Assembly: GCA_018714505.1 (NCBI GenBank)
Contig: DVNI01000021.1
Coordinates: forward strand, 1 to 56,190
Direction of reading: 5' to 3'
Length of the DNA stretch: 56,190 bases
Origin: Candidatus Avacidaminococcus intestinavium
GTDB lineage: Bacteria; Bacillota; Negativicutes; Acidaminococcales; Acidaminococcaceae
The position numbers and the translations under genes were made by a program. Below, piece after piece: positions 18,915 through 27,805 of the stretch; position 1 is the stretch's first letter, and each line of letters begins with the position of its first letter. Below the pieces are notes generated by a model. The model did no database searches. It had not been told where the DNA came from and saw nothing but the letters and a program-made list of their open reading frames with translations.

Positions 18915-20210
18915 TTACTCACGAAATGTTACAGTCGTCGTCAACGCATCTAAAAAGGTCATACCATTTGCTTTTTGTAATTCCAAATCACTAACTACAA
19001 CACGCATAACAACCTGTCTAGAACCACCTGTATAATGACTTCCTAAGGAATGAATACCGTATAAAACTCCATTCACAGATCCTATATAAAGCATCACATG
19101 ACCATCCATATGCAAGGTTGAGCCAGGAGTTAATCCTTTAATAACTGCATTGCGTTGTTCGCTACTCAAGCCCTCGAAACTTACTTTTCTGCCAGCACTA
19201 TATTCTTGTTCATCTGCATTACGTGGTAAAAAAACACCTACCGTCCGATATACATTATTTACAAAACTAGAACAATCTACACTCTGATTTAGGCCACCCC
19301 ATCCATAAACGTCACCATAAAATTTAAAAGCACTAGCTAAAAGATTATTGGTTGTATAAGGCAAATAGCCCTCATGCAAACTTTTAGTATTAACAACGTT
19401 TACTTTCATTTCTTGAAGTTGTCCATCTAGTGTTCTCATCGGTGCTAGAACTATATAATCTTTAGCAGTTTTAGCTGAAAATTGCAAGCGTGCCCCCTGT
19501 TGGAAAAACAATCGTTTACCACCTGCTACAAGCTGATAGGAATTATCAAGCACTGTAAGAAAATTCTTTGGATTGACATAACGCAACCACGTAATACGAT
19601 CAGTTTCGGCAATTTCAAGCCGAGTTAACCAACCACGATAATTATAAGATTGAACATAATAAAAATAACCATTTGCACTCTTATGTAAAATCACCACAGC
19701 TTCACCCGGATCAAGTGCTGTTTCCTGTAAAACATCAAATTTTTGATCATTGCTAGAAGTAAATAGACCTTCTCCAGTCGGCAAATTTCTTAAATTAGCT
19801 CTTCCCACTGTAACACCATAACGCACATGAATCTGCTCAGGCACAGCGGCTACATTTAACTCTTTAAGCAAAATATTTTTATAATTATCACTAATAAGCG
19901 TCCCATTGCGATATAAATCATTAGTTAAATCCATATGCTCATTAAGATTAGCTACAACCGTTTTTCCACTCACGACAGCAGGATAACTTAATAAATTATA
20001 AACAGATGATGAAGAACGAATGATTGCTTGATTAAAAGACGCTATTTGCTGCTCATTCATTACAACTTCATCCCCCGCACTATTTTGACTTTGCCAATAT
20101 ACAGGCGTAATAAACTTTTCATAGTGAGTAATACCTGCCGCCTCACTATAAGCTCCACCAGTAAATAAAAATGTCAATATTAAGCACGCAGCTAGGAAAC
20201 GTCCAACCAC
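18915..20210 (-). CDS. Secreted NlpC/P60 cell-wall endopeptidase with SH3 domains
   Basis: 431 residues starting at a GTG with SD AGAGGTG. Sec signal peptide (to about residue 24). The middle holds SH3b-like segments (RANLRNLP, YNYRGWLTRLE). The C-terminal NlpC/P60 domain has catalytic Cys in YGWGGLNQSVDCSSFVNNVY and catalytic His in HMDGHVMLYIG, with a polar residue after it in IHSLG. Such enzymes cut gamma-D-glutamyl-diaminopimelate links in peptidoglycan. Layout resembles SagA/YkfC-type proteins with SH3b domains before the peptidase. Confidence 0.85.
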   Translation of the reverse strand: MVGRFLAACLILTFLFTGGAYSEAAGITHYEKFITPVYWQSQNSAGDEVVMNEQQIASFNQAIIRSSSSVYNLLSYPAVVSGKTVVANLNEHMDLTNDLYRNGTLISDNYKNILLKELNVAAVPEQIHVRYGVTVGRANLRNLPTGEGLFTSSNDQKFDVLQETALDPGEAVVILHKSANGYFYYVQSYNYRGWLTRLEIAETDRITWLRYVNPKNFLTVLDNSYQLVAGGKRLFFQQGARLQFSAKTAKDYIVLAPMRTLDGQLQEMKVNVVNTKSLHEGYLPYTTNNLLASAFKFYGDVYGWGGLNQSVDCSSFVNNVYRTVGVFLPRNADEQEYSAGRKVSFEGLSSEQRNAVIKGLTPGSTLHMDGHVMLYIGSVNGVLYGIHSLGSHYTGGSRQVVMRVVVSDLELQKANGMTFLDALTTTVTFRE

Positions 20211-20250
20211 TGAATCACCTCTTTTATACTAAAAATGAACTACATCTCAC

Positions 20251-20640
20251 CTAAACCTCTTGAGGCGCAACAATATTTTTACCAACTAAATCTATTACTT
20301 TGCTAAAACCTTGTCGATCCTTAAGCTTGCTGCTGCCAGACGTTGGAATGCAAATAACGCGTTCTCGACCCTCTCGTTCCAAAAAAGTTTTAATAGCCGG
20401 CGGAAAAGTACCAGCCCAAATTGGAAATACTAAAATCAAGTCCTCTTGACTATTAACTTTTTTATATTTAGCTGGCAAAGCTTCTTTTTTGATTGCACTA
20501 TAACAGCCTTTAAGGTACCCAACAACACCTTGCCACTTGGCATCATCCGTTATTTCTTCTGCCCTAGTATGATACCGCACAGCTAATTCTTCCGCGATTT
20601 TTTTACTTCTACCCGTTCTAGAAAAATAATATACTTGCAT
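20251..20640 (-). CDS. Flavodoxin-like protein
   Basis: 129 residues. YYFSRTGRSKKIAEEL is the FMN phosphate-binding loop of flavodoxins and LVFPIWAGTFPPAIKTFLE the isoalloxazine-side loop, with ICIPTSGSS following. It is somewhat shorter than a classic flavodoxin (about 140-170). A role in electron transfer or FMN-dependent reduction is expected. Good SD (GGAAGGAG). Confidence 0.82.
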   Translation of the reverse strand: MQVYYFSRTGRSKKIAEELAVRYHTRAEEITDDAKWQGVVGYLKGCYSAIKKEALPAKYKKVNSQEDLILVFPIWAGTFPPAIKTFLEREGRERVICIPTSGSSKLKDRQGFSKVIDLVGKNIVAPQEV

Positions 20641-20766
20641 CTCACCAAACTCCTTCCAAGTACTTAATACTTCTCACTTATTATATACCCTTTCTCAGCA
20701 TAAACCTAAAAAAAATCTAGCTCTCACTCAGCAACAGTATTAAACTACTTGAAAAAATATTTTCTA

Positions 20767-21720
20767 TCAATCTACACGATTAATAGGTTTACCACTAACA
20801 AATGCACGAATATTATCGCCAATCAAAGAAACTAGTCGTTGCCTAGTTTCAAGGCCACGCCACCCCATATGCGGAGTAATAATAACATTATCCAGCGTGT
20901 ATAACAAACTACTGTCTTCTAAAGGTTCATGCTCCTGTACATCTAATCCAGCACCAGCGATTACCTTATTTTTCAAAGCCTTGATTAGCGCTTGCTCATC
21001 AATTAATGCGCCTCGCGCCGTGTTAATTAAATAAGCCACTGGCTTCATCATCGCTAGCGTTTCGGCATTAATCATATGCTTTGTTTCTTCATTCAGCGGA
21101 CAGTTAAGGGAAATAAAATCACTTTGTGCTAGCACCTCTTCAAACGTTGTAAAAATAATGTCATTACTATTTTCCCGCGGGGTTCTAGTAAACACAAGAA
21201 TTTTCATGCCAAGGGCTTGCGCTACTTTGATTATTTCTCGTGCAATATTACCGTAACCGATAACACCTAAAGTCTTGCCATTTACCTCAACATGTTCCAC
21301 CATTAAATGCTTATGAAAATTATCATGATTACCCGCTGCCAACATTCTAATTTGCTTTTGCATAGAACTAGCTAAGTTTAGAAGTAGAAGAATTGCTGTA
21401 TGTGCGACACGTGCACTACTATAAGTAGGAATGTTGCATAAAACTATGCCCCGCTCGCGAACAGCCGCTACATCAATATTATTAAACCCTGTTCCTGCTT
21501 CACAAATCATTTTTACACTTGCCGGGAAACTTCTAATCACCGCTCCCGATAGCTTCATTTCTTTGGTCACGACAATCGTAAAACCAGCGATACGCTCCAA
21601 AATCTTCTCTTCAGGCGTTTCATCATAGATTACAACCTCAGATGCTATTTGTGAGTAATCAATCTTCCCATCATAATTTACTAGACCCGCATTTAATACT
21701 ACCGTTTTATCATTCATCAC
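20767..21720 (-). CDS. D-isomer-specific 2-hydroxyacid dehydrogenase
   Basis: 317 residues. NAD-binding Rossmann motif GVIGYGNIAREIIKVA; catalytic Arg in LINTARGALIDEQAL; Glu in DVQEHEPLED; catalytic His in IITPHMGW. This is the D-lactate/glycerate/phosphoglycerate dehydrogenase-like family (hydroxypyruvate reductase type). Substrate is uncertain. SD AAGGAG before the ATG; a second ATG follows directly. Confidence 0.88.
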   Translation of the reverse strand: MMNDKTVVLNAGLVNYDGKIDYSQIASEVVIYDETPEEKILERIAGFTIVVTKEMKLSGAVIRSFPASVKMICEAGTGFNNIDVAAVRERGIVLCNIPTYSSARVAHTAILLLLNLASSMQKQIRMLAAGNHDNFHKHLMVEHVEVNGKTLGVIGYGNIAREIIKVAQALGMKILVFTRTPRENSNDIIFTTFEEVLAQSDFISLNCPLNEETKHMINAETLAMMKPVAYLINTARGALIDEQALIKALKNKVIAGAGLDVQEHEPLEDSSLLYTLDNVIITPHMGWRGLETRQRLVSLIGDNIRAFVSGKPINRVD

Positions 21721-21814
21721 TGAACTCCTTTTTTGTCGCTCTTAGTAAACTAATCATACCATCATAACTACCGTTTGCCAAAATTACATAAAAATGACTA
21801 TTTATTAAATCGTA

Positions 21815-22642
21815 CTATTGCAACTTCTTTCCTTCAACATCCTTTTCTATCTGTTTAATGCTTTTATCAGGCGTAGGTAAATTTTCCGGCATAGCTCCAC
21901 CCAAATCCTTAATTGTTTTACGCACCTTTGCACCTACTTCATAGTGAGTCATATTAGCCTTTTCTTTACTTTGCACTTTATCTCTACGTAGCTTCTCTTC
22001 TGTCTGAGTAGCACGAAATAAATTAGCTGCTAGCTCTGTGCTTCCCATATGATCTAATATCTTCTGACTCTTTTTTAAACCCTTGTGCTTGTGTATCTCT
22101 TTCATTCCCAGACCACCATAAAGTCCTTTATAACCATAGTTCTGAAAAACTGCATATTCAACAGGTTTTTCTACTCCTGCTTTTTTAGCTGCTTCTGCTA
22201 AAGCTTTATTATGATGTGCTATCTCATTTCTGATAGCCAATCTTTTCTCCGCTTCAGTAAGATTATCGTAGTTTTCTATAACTTCCTGTTGTCTAGTTTT
22301 AACCGCAAAATAAGTTTGCCCCAGTGCAATTACTTCTTTTCGCGAATCACCATTCATCACAATTAAATAGCAAGCATAACGCGATAACATAATATCGTCT
22401 ATACTTTTTTCAGCAACCCCAGCACTTACCATTTTGTTGACATCAACAAAATGGACTATAACTGAATTCCCGCTTTGTTTGCAAGCTATCTTTGCTTTCT
22501 CAACTACACCTTCAAAATTTCGCCATTCAACATACTCCTAGACCTTCTGTAACTCTCTAGCATACCAAAACTCGATACCATCTTCATCCATATGCTTGAT
22601 ACTCTCAAAAGTATCCATATTCCGTTTCTCTAACGTATCCAT
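21815..22642 (-). pseudogene. dinD: dinD (DNA-damage-inducible protein D, BRO-like) with nonsense codon
   Basis: The full frame from the ATG at 22642 (SD GAGGG) is 275 codons, the normal DinD length, but codon 35 is TAG (22538-22540) where relatives have a Leu-type codon (ARELQKV-stop-EYVEWRNF). The 205-residue open part from an internal Met at 22432 keeps the middle and C-terminus (LSRYACYLIVMNGDSRKEVI, ALGQTYFAVKTRQQE, LYGGLGMKEIHKHKG). The first third, including part of the BRO-N fold, is cut off. Probably inactive. A second, more decayed copy lies at 45395-45625. Confidence 0.82.
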
Positions 22643-22733
22643 TTTTAAAACCCTCTTTTACTAAAACTTTTCTTTAACTTATTATATACCTGTTGTTACT
22701 ATTTTTCATACGCTTTAGCATCGCAATTAAATT

Positions 22734-22787
22734 AAAACTGGTTGTGTCTATTCATTTCTCAAGAAACAGACACAACCAGTTTTTTAT
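22734..22787. terminator. Bidirectional terminator
   Basis: AACTGGTTGTGTCT pairs with AGACACAACCAGTT, followed on the plus strand by a T run. It lies at the 3' end of the xre pseudogene. Confidence 0.75.
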
Positions 22788-23131
22788 TCTTCAAAATACT
22801 CAGCAAAAGATTTTTTAATTTGCACTTTAGCCCACGCTCTGATATCGGGATCCTCATGATTCAAAAGTTCACGTAACTTATCTAAAAGCAACGTAGTTTC
22901 ATCTTTTTCAGAAGCAAATAATCGGCCACCTATTAATAACCAATCAAATGATACGTTACAGTTATTTACAACTGCAAAGAGATACTTAAGACTAGGTTTA
23001 TTGCCAGCTTCTGTACTTTTTATGTAAGACACAGATACTCCCATTAACTCTGAAAGTTGTTGTTGAGTACGTCCCTTAGCACGTCTAAGCAGTTTTAATC
23101 TTTAACCTATACTCTTATAATCAATATCCAT
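22784..23131 (-). pseudogene. XRE-type HTH regulator with early ochre codon
   Basis: From the ATG at 23131 the frame reads MDIDYKSIG, then TAA at codon 10 (23102-23104), then RLKLLRRAKGRTQQQLSELM and onwards through an HTH (VSVSYIKSTEAGNKPSLKYL) to AKVQIKKSFAEYFEE. The stop sits where a Lys codon would complete G-K-R-L-K. The open remainder from ATG 23044 lacks the first half of the HTH. Neighbour of the dinD pseudogene; both carry a nonsense codon near the start. A 5'-truncated copy is at 45644. Confidence 0.78.
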
Positions 23132-23199
23132 CATTATTCACTCCAACACACACTGCCTAAAGTATCATTCATTATTAGTATCGCACATTAATTGAGTAA

Positions 23200-23250
23200 C
23201 AAAAACAATCCTCCTTGCTCTGAATTTTTGAGCAAGGAGGATTGTTTTTG
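23200..23250. terminator. Long bidirectional terminator
   Basis: CAAAAACAATCCTCCTTGCTC pairs perfectly (21 bp) with its complement ending in GTTTTTG. It separates the BI-1 gene from the decayed xre gene. Confidence 0.88.
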
Positions 23251-23287
23251 TTCTCTACATCATTACAATAAATTTTCTCGTTTTAAT

Positions 23288-23986
23288 TTACCGTTTTTTA
23301 CCAAAAATTCTTAAAAGTTTTAAGAATAGATTAATAAAATCAAGGTACAAAGTTAATGCGCCCATAACTGCAAATTTTGAAATAGTTTCTTCATTATCAT
23401 TAATTTTATGCGCAATTTCCTTTAATTTTTGCATGTCATAAGCCGTAAGCCCAACAAATATAACAATACCAGCGTAGGTAATCACCCACATCATAGCTTC
23501 ATTTTGCAAAAATAAATTTACAAGCGAAGCAATAATGAGACCTATTAAAAGCATGAAAAGAATATTACCTATTTTACTCAAATCTCGTTTAGTAACATAA
23601 CCAAAAAGCGCTGTCGCACCAAAGGTTCCCGCTGTTATCACAAATGTACTAGCAATTGATTCCTGCGTATAAGCTAAGAAAATTGCCGAAAGCGTCACAC
23701 CATTAACCGCCGCATACAAAAAGAATAGAAAGCTCGCCATAGTCGTACTCAAAGACTCTATCTTACTACTTATGATAACGACCAAGGCTAACGGAGCCAA
23801 TAAAAATCCATAAAAAGTTATTTTATTGCTAAAAACTAAGTTCAATATAGCATCCGAGCTAGCTACATAATAGGCCACAATCCCCGTTGCCATAAGTCCA
23901 AAAAACATCCAACCATAAACCTGAGCAAAAAAACTTTGTACAATATTTGCTCGTTTCGCAACCTCTGTATAAGATTGATTTTCCAT
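23288..23986 (-). CDS. Bax inhibitor-1/YccA family membrane protein
   Basis: 232 residues, seven predicted membrane helices. FAQVYGWMFFGLMATGIVAYYVA and the late TAYDMQKLKEIA, with GALTLYLDFINLFLKLLRIFG, are BI-1 family marks. The family contains Ca2+-leak channels (BsYetJ) and the FtsH-associated YccA. SD GGAAGGTG. Monocistronic. Confidence 0.9.
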   Translation of the reverse strand: MENQSYTEVAKRANIVQSFFAQVYGWMFFGLMATGIVAYYVASSDAILNLVFSNKITFYGFLLAPLALVVIISSKIESLSTTMASFLFFLYAAVNGVTLSAIFLAYTQESIASTFVITAGTFGATALFGYVTKRDLSKIGNILFMLLIGLIIASLVNLFLQNEAMMWVITYAGIVIFVGLTAYDMQKLKEIAHKINDNEETISKFAVMGALTLYLDFINLFLKLLRIFGKKR

Positions 23987-24098
23987 ATATAATCACCTTC
24001 CTTAACAACATTTTCAAAGTAGTTACATACTACTCCAATACACTATTGTTGTCAATTTCAAGAAAATAGGAAAATTAACAAAAAAACACACGCATATT

Positions 24099-25028
24099 TT
24101 AGAATAGCTTTCCTTGTTCATTTTTTAATGGCTTTATTGTTATATCATGAAACCCAATTAATGACGGTGAATTAATATCGTGCTCTTTATAATTTGTTCT
24201 TCCTGCTTTTAATGTTCCAGCGTAACAATAGGTGCAACCATGCAGGCAGGTATCGTATGCGCCTATGTCTTTACTTTGAATGCAACCGCACTCCGGTCTT
24301 TGCCCTTTGTCTTTGTTCTGTTTAACGCTAATGCCGAAAACCTTCTTAAGATAAACATCATCAATACATTTACCCGGTTTAATACCATATGGTGTTAAAT
24401 CTAACCGCTCTGCGCAGCTAAATATTTCAATGTTATTCTCTTGCGCTATTTTTGCTAACGTTTGCATCAGCAAACCTATTTCTTCTAAGCTCGGTTTTTC
24501 TAATACAATACCTTGCGTGGCGAGCGCTCTAAAGTTTTGCTCTGCTTTTCTATAATTATCGACAATGCTAATGATCACTCGTTTCGTCTTGCCGCGTAAT
24601 GCTTGTGCCAAATAAGTAAATTGCTTAATATGCCACTCACAATCAGTAATATTAGTCTGGCAAATTGGATCATAACGCCAGATTACCCTATCTGCTCCTA
24701 TTTGCTCAGACAAAATCTGAAAAGTTGTAATCGCTTCATTTAAATCTGGTGTATTACTCTCCAAAATTTTGGGGTAACCAGTTATTGTATATTGAAAATA
24801 ATAAGGAATCTTTTTAGTATTGAGCGTGGTTAAATAAGGCAGTAATGGTTTGGCGTTTCTAGTCCAAAAGACGATTGCATCAACATCTTCGGGCTTTAGT
24901 GATACATAAGAAATTTGTTTGTGGTTAAAGGGATTCACAACCGTACAATATTCCGCTTCCAGTCGCCGCATAAACCAAGCAGAGTAAAAAGCCGGTATGT
25001 CTGTTCTCCTGCTTGCACTGATAATCAT
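24099..25028 (-). CDS. DUF1848 family protein with cysteine cluster
   Basis: 309 residues, opening IISASRRTDIPAFYSAWF, a hallmark of DUF1848; VFWTRNAKPLLPYL and VIWRYDPI follow. The C-terminus has a Cys cluster (CGCIQSKDIGAYDTC, then HGCTYCYA) like the radical-SAM-related CxxxCxxC but at the C-end, so an iron-sulfur site is likely. Function unknown. Next to the RloA/RloB pair but separated by 39 bp and with its own context; a link is not shown. Confidence 0.82.
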   Translation of the reverse strand: MIISASRRTDIPAFYSAWFMRRLEAEYCTVVNPFNHKQISYVSLKPEDVDAIVFWTRNAKPLLPYLTTLNTKKIPYYFQYTITGYPKILESNTPDLNEAITTFQILSEQIGADRVIWRYDPICQTNITDCEWHIKQFTYLAQALRGKTKRVIISIVDNYRKAEQNFRALATQGIVLEKPSLEEIGLLMQTLAKIAQENNIEIFSCAERLDLTPYGIKPGKCIDDVYLKKVFGISVKQNKDKGQRPECGCIQSKDIGAYDTCLHGCTYCYAGTLKAGRTNYKEHDINSPSLIGFHDITIKPLKNEQGKLF

Positions 25029-25067
25029 ACTTACATCCTCATTGTTATCTTCAATATATTATGGTTT

Positions 25068-25730
25068 TTAGATTCCAGCGTCCTCTAATACTTTTTCCAC
25101 AAAAATATGTATTGATAAATCTGGATTGCTCTCAAAATAGTCATAACCATATTTAGATTGTTTAGTACAATTTGTTAAATTATGTGTTCGTATTGATTTT
25201 GCTCTAACAATTGCTGCTTTCACGTCTGCCAAACTCAAACATCTTAATATTCTCTTAAAATTAGCTTCATGTTTATATTCATTCATATTTTGAAATCTTT
25301 CATTATATGCAGAATTAATTTTTTCTATATATCTATTTCGATCAGTAAAAAAACACTTACACTCAATTTTATGTAAAATAATCCATAAATCAAAAGTGTA
25401 ATTACTATAGCCCAAATCATATTTAACAATTTTGCCCTGTTTTTGGCTTTCTTTTAAAGCTTTTAAAGTATTTAAAAATTGAACGGTATGATTCGGCTCA
25501 TTACTTTCCTTATCACAAATATGTACTGCTTCTAATTTACCAATGCCAATAAGCCCTTTAACATATTTAATAGGATTCTTCTCTATTTTTAAACTTTTAA
25601 AGCTGACTGTAGCTGTTGCTGAAACAGTCTTATTAATTTCACTTTGCAACCATTCAAAATACCATTTTTCCGTTTCACCTTCAACTGACAAATTATATTT
25701 ATTATTTAGTTTTCTGTACATTATTAACAT
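25068..25730 (-). CDS. RloB-like protein (AbiL-type defence partner)
   Basis: About 220 residues from the ATG at 25730; GAAGGG lies 4 nt ahead, while an earlier Met (25754) would overlap the ATPase gene more. TOPRIM-like VEGETEKWYFEWL and the later YSNYTFDLWIILHKIECKCF (RloB S-N-x-x-F-E/D-L-W motif) identify RloB. Such proteins pair with AAA ATPases in restriction-linked and abortive-infection systems (RloA/RloB; AbiLii). It overlaps the ATPase gene by about 29 bp, so the two are coupled. Confidence 0.82.
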   Translation of the reverse strand: MLIMYRKLNNKYNLSVEGETEKWYFEWLQSEINKTVSATATVSFKSLKIEKNPIKYVKGLIGIGKLEAVHICDKESNEPNHTVQFLNTLKALKESQKQGKIVKYDLGYSNYTFDLWIILHKIECKCFFTDRNRYIEKINSAYNERFQNMNEYKHEANFKRILRCLSLADVKAAIVRAKSIRTHNLTNCTKQSKYGYDYFESNPDLSIHIFVEKVLEDAGI

Positions 25731-27057
25731 GCGACCCTTCATTATATTTATCAATCATTTTTTTAAACAAGTCCGAAAAGTCTACATCCCTAATTGCACC
25801 ATACCTACTAACGAAATAATTTTTCATATAATCTCCGGTCTTACGCACACCACTTCTACCGCAAGTACCAAAATCAGACAAAGCATAGATAATGCTTTGA
25901 TAAGTTGCTTCATCACGTTCCACAAATTTGATTTCATCGCGTCTAAATAAATTCCTATCTAAAAATATAGGATTATGTGTATTAAAAATTAACTGTGCCT
26001 TATTTTTATTAATTTCATCATTATGAAAGATATTAATAAGACTCATAATAGCCATTGGATGAATAGATGCATCCATTTCATCAATAACTAGCGTTCCACC
26101 TTTCGTTAGCACTCCTAACATAAGCGGAAATAGTTCAATAAACCTCATGGTTCCATATGATTCATAAGTTTCTGCAGGAATAAGAATTTTCTTTTCTTCC
26201 TTTTCAATAATAGATCCTAATTCTAAATACTCTTGCCCTTTATCAATTGGTTCAGCATAAATTATAGTATTCGCATTAGCACCGAAGTTCTTAGCCGCCA
26301 AATTTATTAAGTGATTTATGCCTTGTGTGTTTTTTACCAACTCAGCTTTTGGCGCAGTACATACACGATCTCCTCTAACAACCACTGTTAGTTTTGTTTT
26401 AAACCAATTGGTTATTACTTCAAATAATCTAACACTATAAAACGACTTAAAATTATTACTTAAATATAATTCAGTAGCTTTAATATTTCTCTTTGCGGCA
26501 TTATTTAAATCCTCAGATTTAAGAATAAAATCATTATCTAACAAGCTTTTAATAGCATCTAGATTGCTTATTACAACCTCATCATTTGTTCTTACAAAAA
26601 TATTTAATTCATTGATAGACAACTGCTCTCTTATTATTTTCCTATTATATTCTCTATCCAGAAACCGGCCAAAGTCGGCTATCAATTGGTAATCAAAAAC
26701 AATCCCCTCTTCAATAAATTTAATTGAAAATACAACCGGTTCTTTTTCTGCTAATCCACTATTAGGCACCAGTTCCAGCTTATTAACCGCCACATTTGGT
26801 GTATTTAAATTCTTATTATTTATATTACCACTCAAAATTATTTGCTGTAAAACCTCTATTGCTCCAATTATACTCGTTTTACCGGAAGCATTAGCTCCGT
26901 AAATAACGGAAGAACATAGCCCCTTATATAATTTTCTACTAACATTGCTACTTAAAATACTATAAGAAAGGTCTTTTTGTTTAGGCGCTGGTTCCATAGA
27001 AAAAACATTTTCATCTTTAAACGATTTATAATTTTTTATAGCAAACCTTAACAACAT
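25702..27057 (-). CDS. RloA-like AAA ATPase (AbiL-type defence)
   Basis: About 451 residues from ATG 27057 (SD AAGGGG, 8 nt). Opening RFAIKNYKSFKDENVFSMEP is typical of AAA_15/OLD-like ATPases. Walker A GANASGKTS, Walker B region TLVIDEMDASIHPMAI, and a histidine-containing switch IFNTHNPIFLD. With the downstream RloB gene it forms an RloAB/AbiL-like pair; such pairs are found in anti-phage islands. The effector activity is expected from the TOPRIM-like partner. Confidence 0.85.
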   Translation of the reverse strand: MLLRFAIKNYKSFKDENVFSMEPAPKQKDLSYSILSSNVSRKLYKGLCSSVIYGANASGKTSIIGAIEVLQQIILSGNINNKNLNTPNVAVNKLELVPNSGLAEKEPVVFSIKFIEEGIVFDYQLIADFGRFLDREYNRKIIREQLSINELNIFVRTNDEVVISNLDAIKSLLDNDFILKSEDLNNAAKRNIKATELYLSNNFKSFYSVRLFEVITNWFKTKLTVVVRGDRVCTAPKAELVKNTQGINHLINLAAKNFGANANTIIYAEPIDKGQEYLELGSIIEKEEKKILIPAETYESYGTMRFIELFPLMLGVLTKGGTLVIDEMDASIHPMAIMSLINIFHNDEINKNKAQLIFNTHNPIFLDRNLFRRDEIKFVERDEATYQSIIYALSDFGTCGRSGVRKTGDYMKNYFVSRYGAIRDVDFSDLFKKMIDKYNEGSHVNNVQKTK

Positions 27058-27081
27058 GTAAATCACCCCTTAGGTATAGTA

Positions 27082-27134
27082 TAACACCCTTTCAGCATTT
27101 TGCCAATATTTGGCAAAATGCTGAAAGGGTGTTA
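27082..27134. terminator. Very long bidirectional hairpin terminator
   Basis: TAACACCCTTTCAGCATTTTG and its complement form a perfect 24-bp stem, loop TATT, between the methyltransferase and the RloA gene. The downstream T-rich tract appears on the plus side (TTATTTTTA). Confidence 0.8.
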
Positions 27135-27152
27135 TTTTTAAAATATTTAATT

Positions 27153-27662
27153 CTATTTTCTTGCTAAAGTATTTAGCCATCTTTCTGATTTTTCGGGGCG
27201 TACATCTTTGGCAATCCATTGTTCAATTATTTCCAAATGATGTCCGCTCTTTTGTAATATTTTTGCAAATCGCTCTTCATCAAGGTCTGTATAATACCTA
27301 CCGCCGCGCTCTCCTTCAAAATCACCATATTTAAAAGATAGATAAAAAATTGCACCAGTCTTTGCGAAATCAATTATTTTGGCAACGATATCCGGTAGTT
27401 CTTTAAATGTTAAGTGTAGCAACGAAGCACTAGCCCAAACAGCATCAAAAGAAGAACTTGGTAACACTAAATTTTTAAAATCTGCTACGATTACTTTTTG
27501 ACCTATCAATTCACTGGCAAAGTCGGCCAGTTCTACTGAACCATCAACGGCGGTCACCGCATAACCTCTCTCTAAAAAATATAAACTATCCCGCCCACTG
27601 CCACAACCTAAGTCTAAAATATTCGCGTTTTTGGGCAACAATGATTTGAATGCTCTCAACAT
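27153..27662 (-). CDS. SAM-dependent methyltransferase, short at the N-terminus
   Basis: 169 residues. Class I methyltransferase core: NILDLGCGSGRDSLYFLERG (motif I), AVDGSVELADFASE, and SFDAVWASASLLHL. Family members usually carry 30-40 residues before motif I (a Y-D/N-A-E region), which are missing; a stop lies a few codons upstream in frame, and no SD precedes the ATG. Either a compact member or a gene truncated at its 5' end by the rarA promoter region. Confidence 0.72.
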   Translation of the reverse strand: MLRAFKSLLPKNANILDLGCGSGRDSLYFLERGYAVTAVDGSVELADFASELIGQKVIVADFKNLVLPSSSFDAVWASASLLHLTFKELPDIVAKIIDFAKTGAIFYLSFKYGDFEGERGGRYYTDLDEERFAKILQKSGHHLEIIEQWIAKDVRPEKSERWLNTLARK

Positions 27663-27805
27663 CTTTGTAAGTTGCTTTCTTATTTATTGTGGATGGCAGA
27701 GTTTTAAAAGTTAAATAAATACTAACTGCATTTCTTATTTAAGTAAATGGGGTATAATTATGATAACAAGCAAAACACTAGGCTTCTAGATGAGGGGGCA
27801 AGCGC

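Noticed and set aside
22784-23044. 86-residue protein from ATG 23044 as a real XRE regulator
   Set aside because: It lacks the first helices of the HTH; the true start is at 23131 and the frame is cut by TAA at codon 10.
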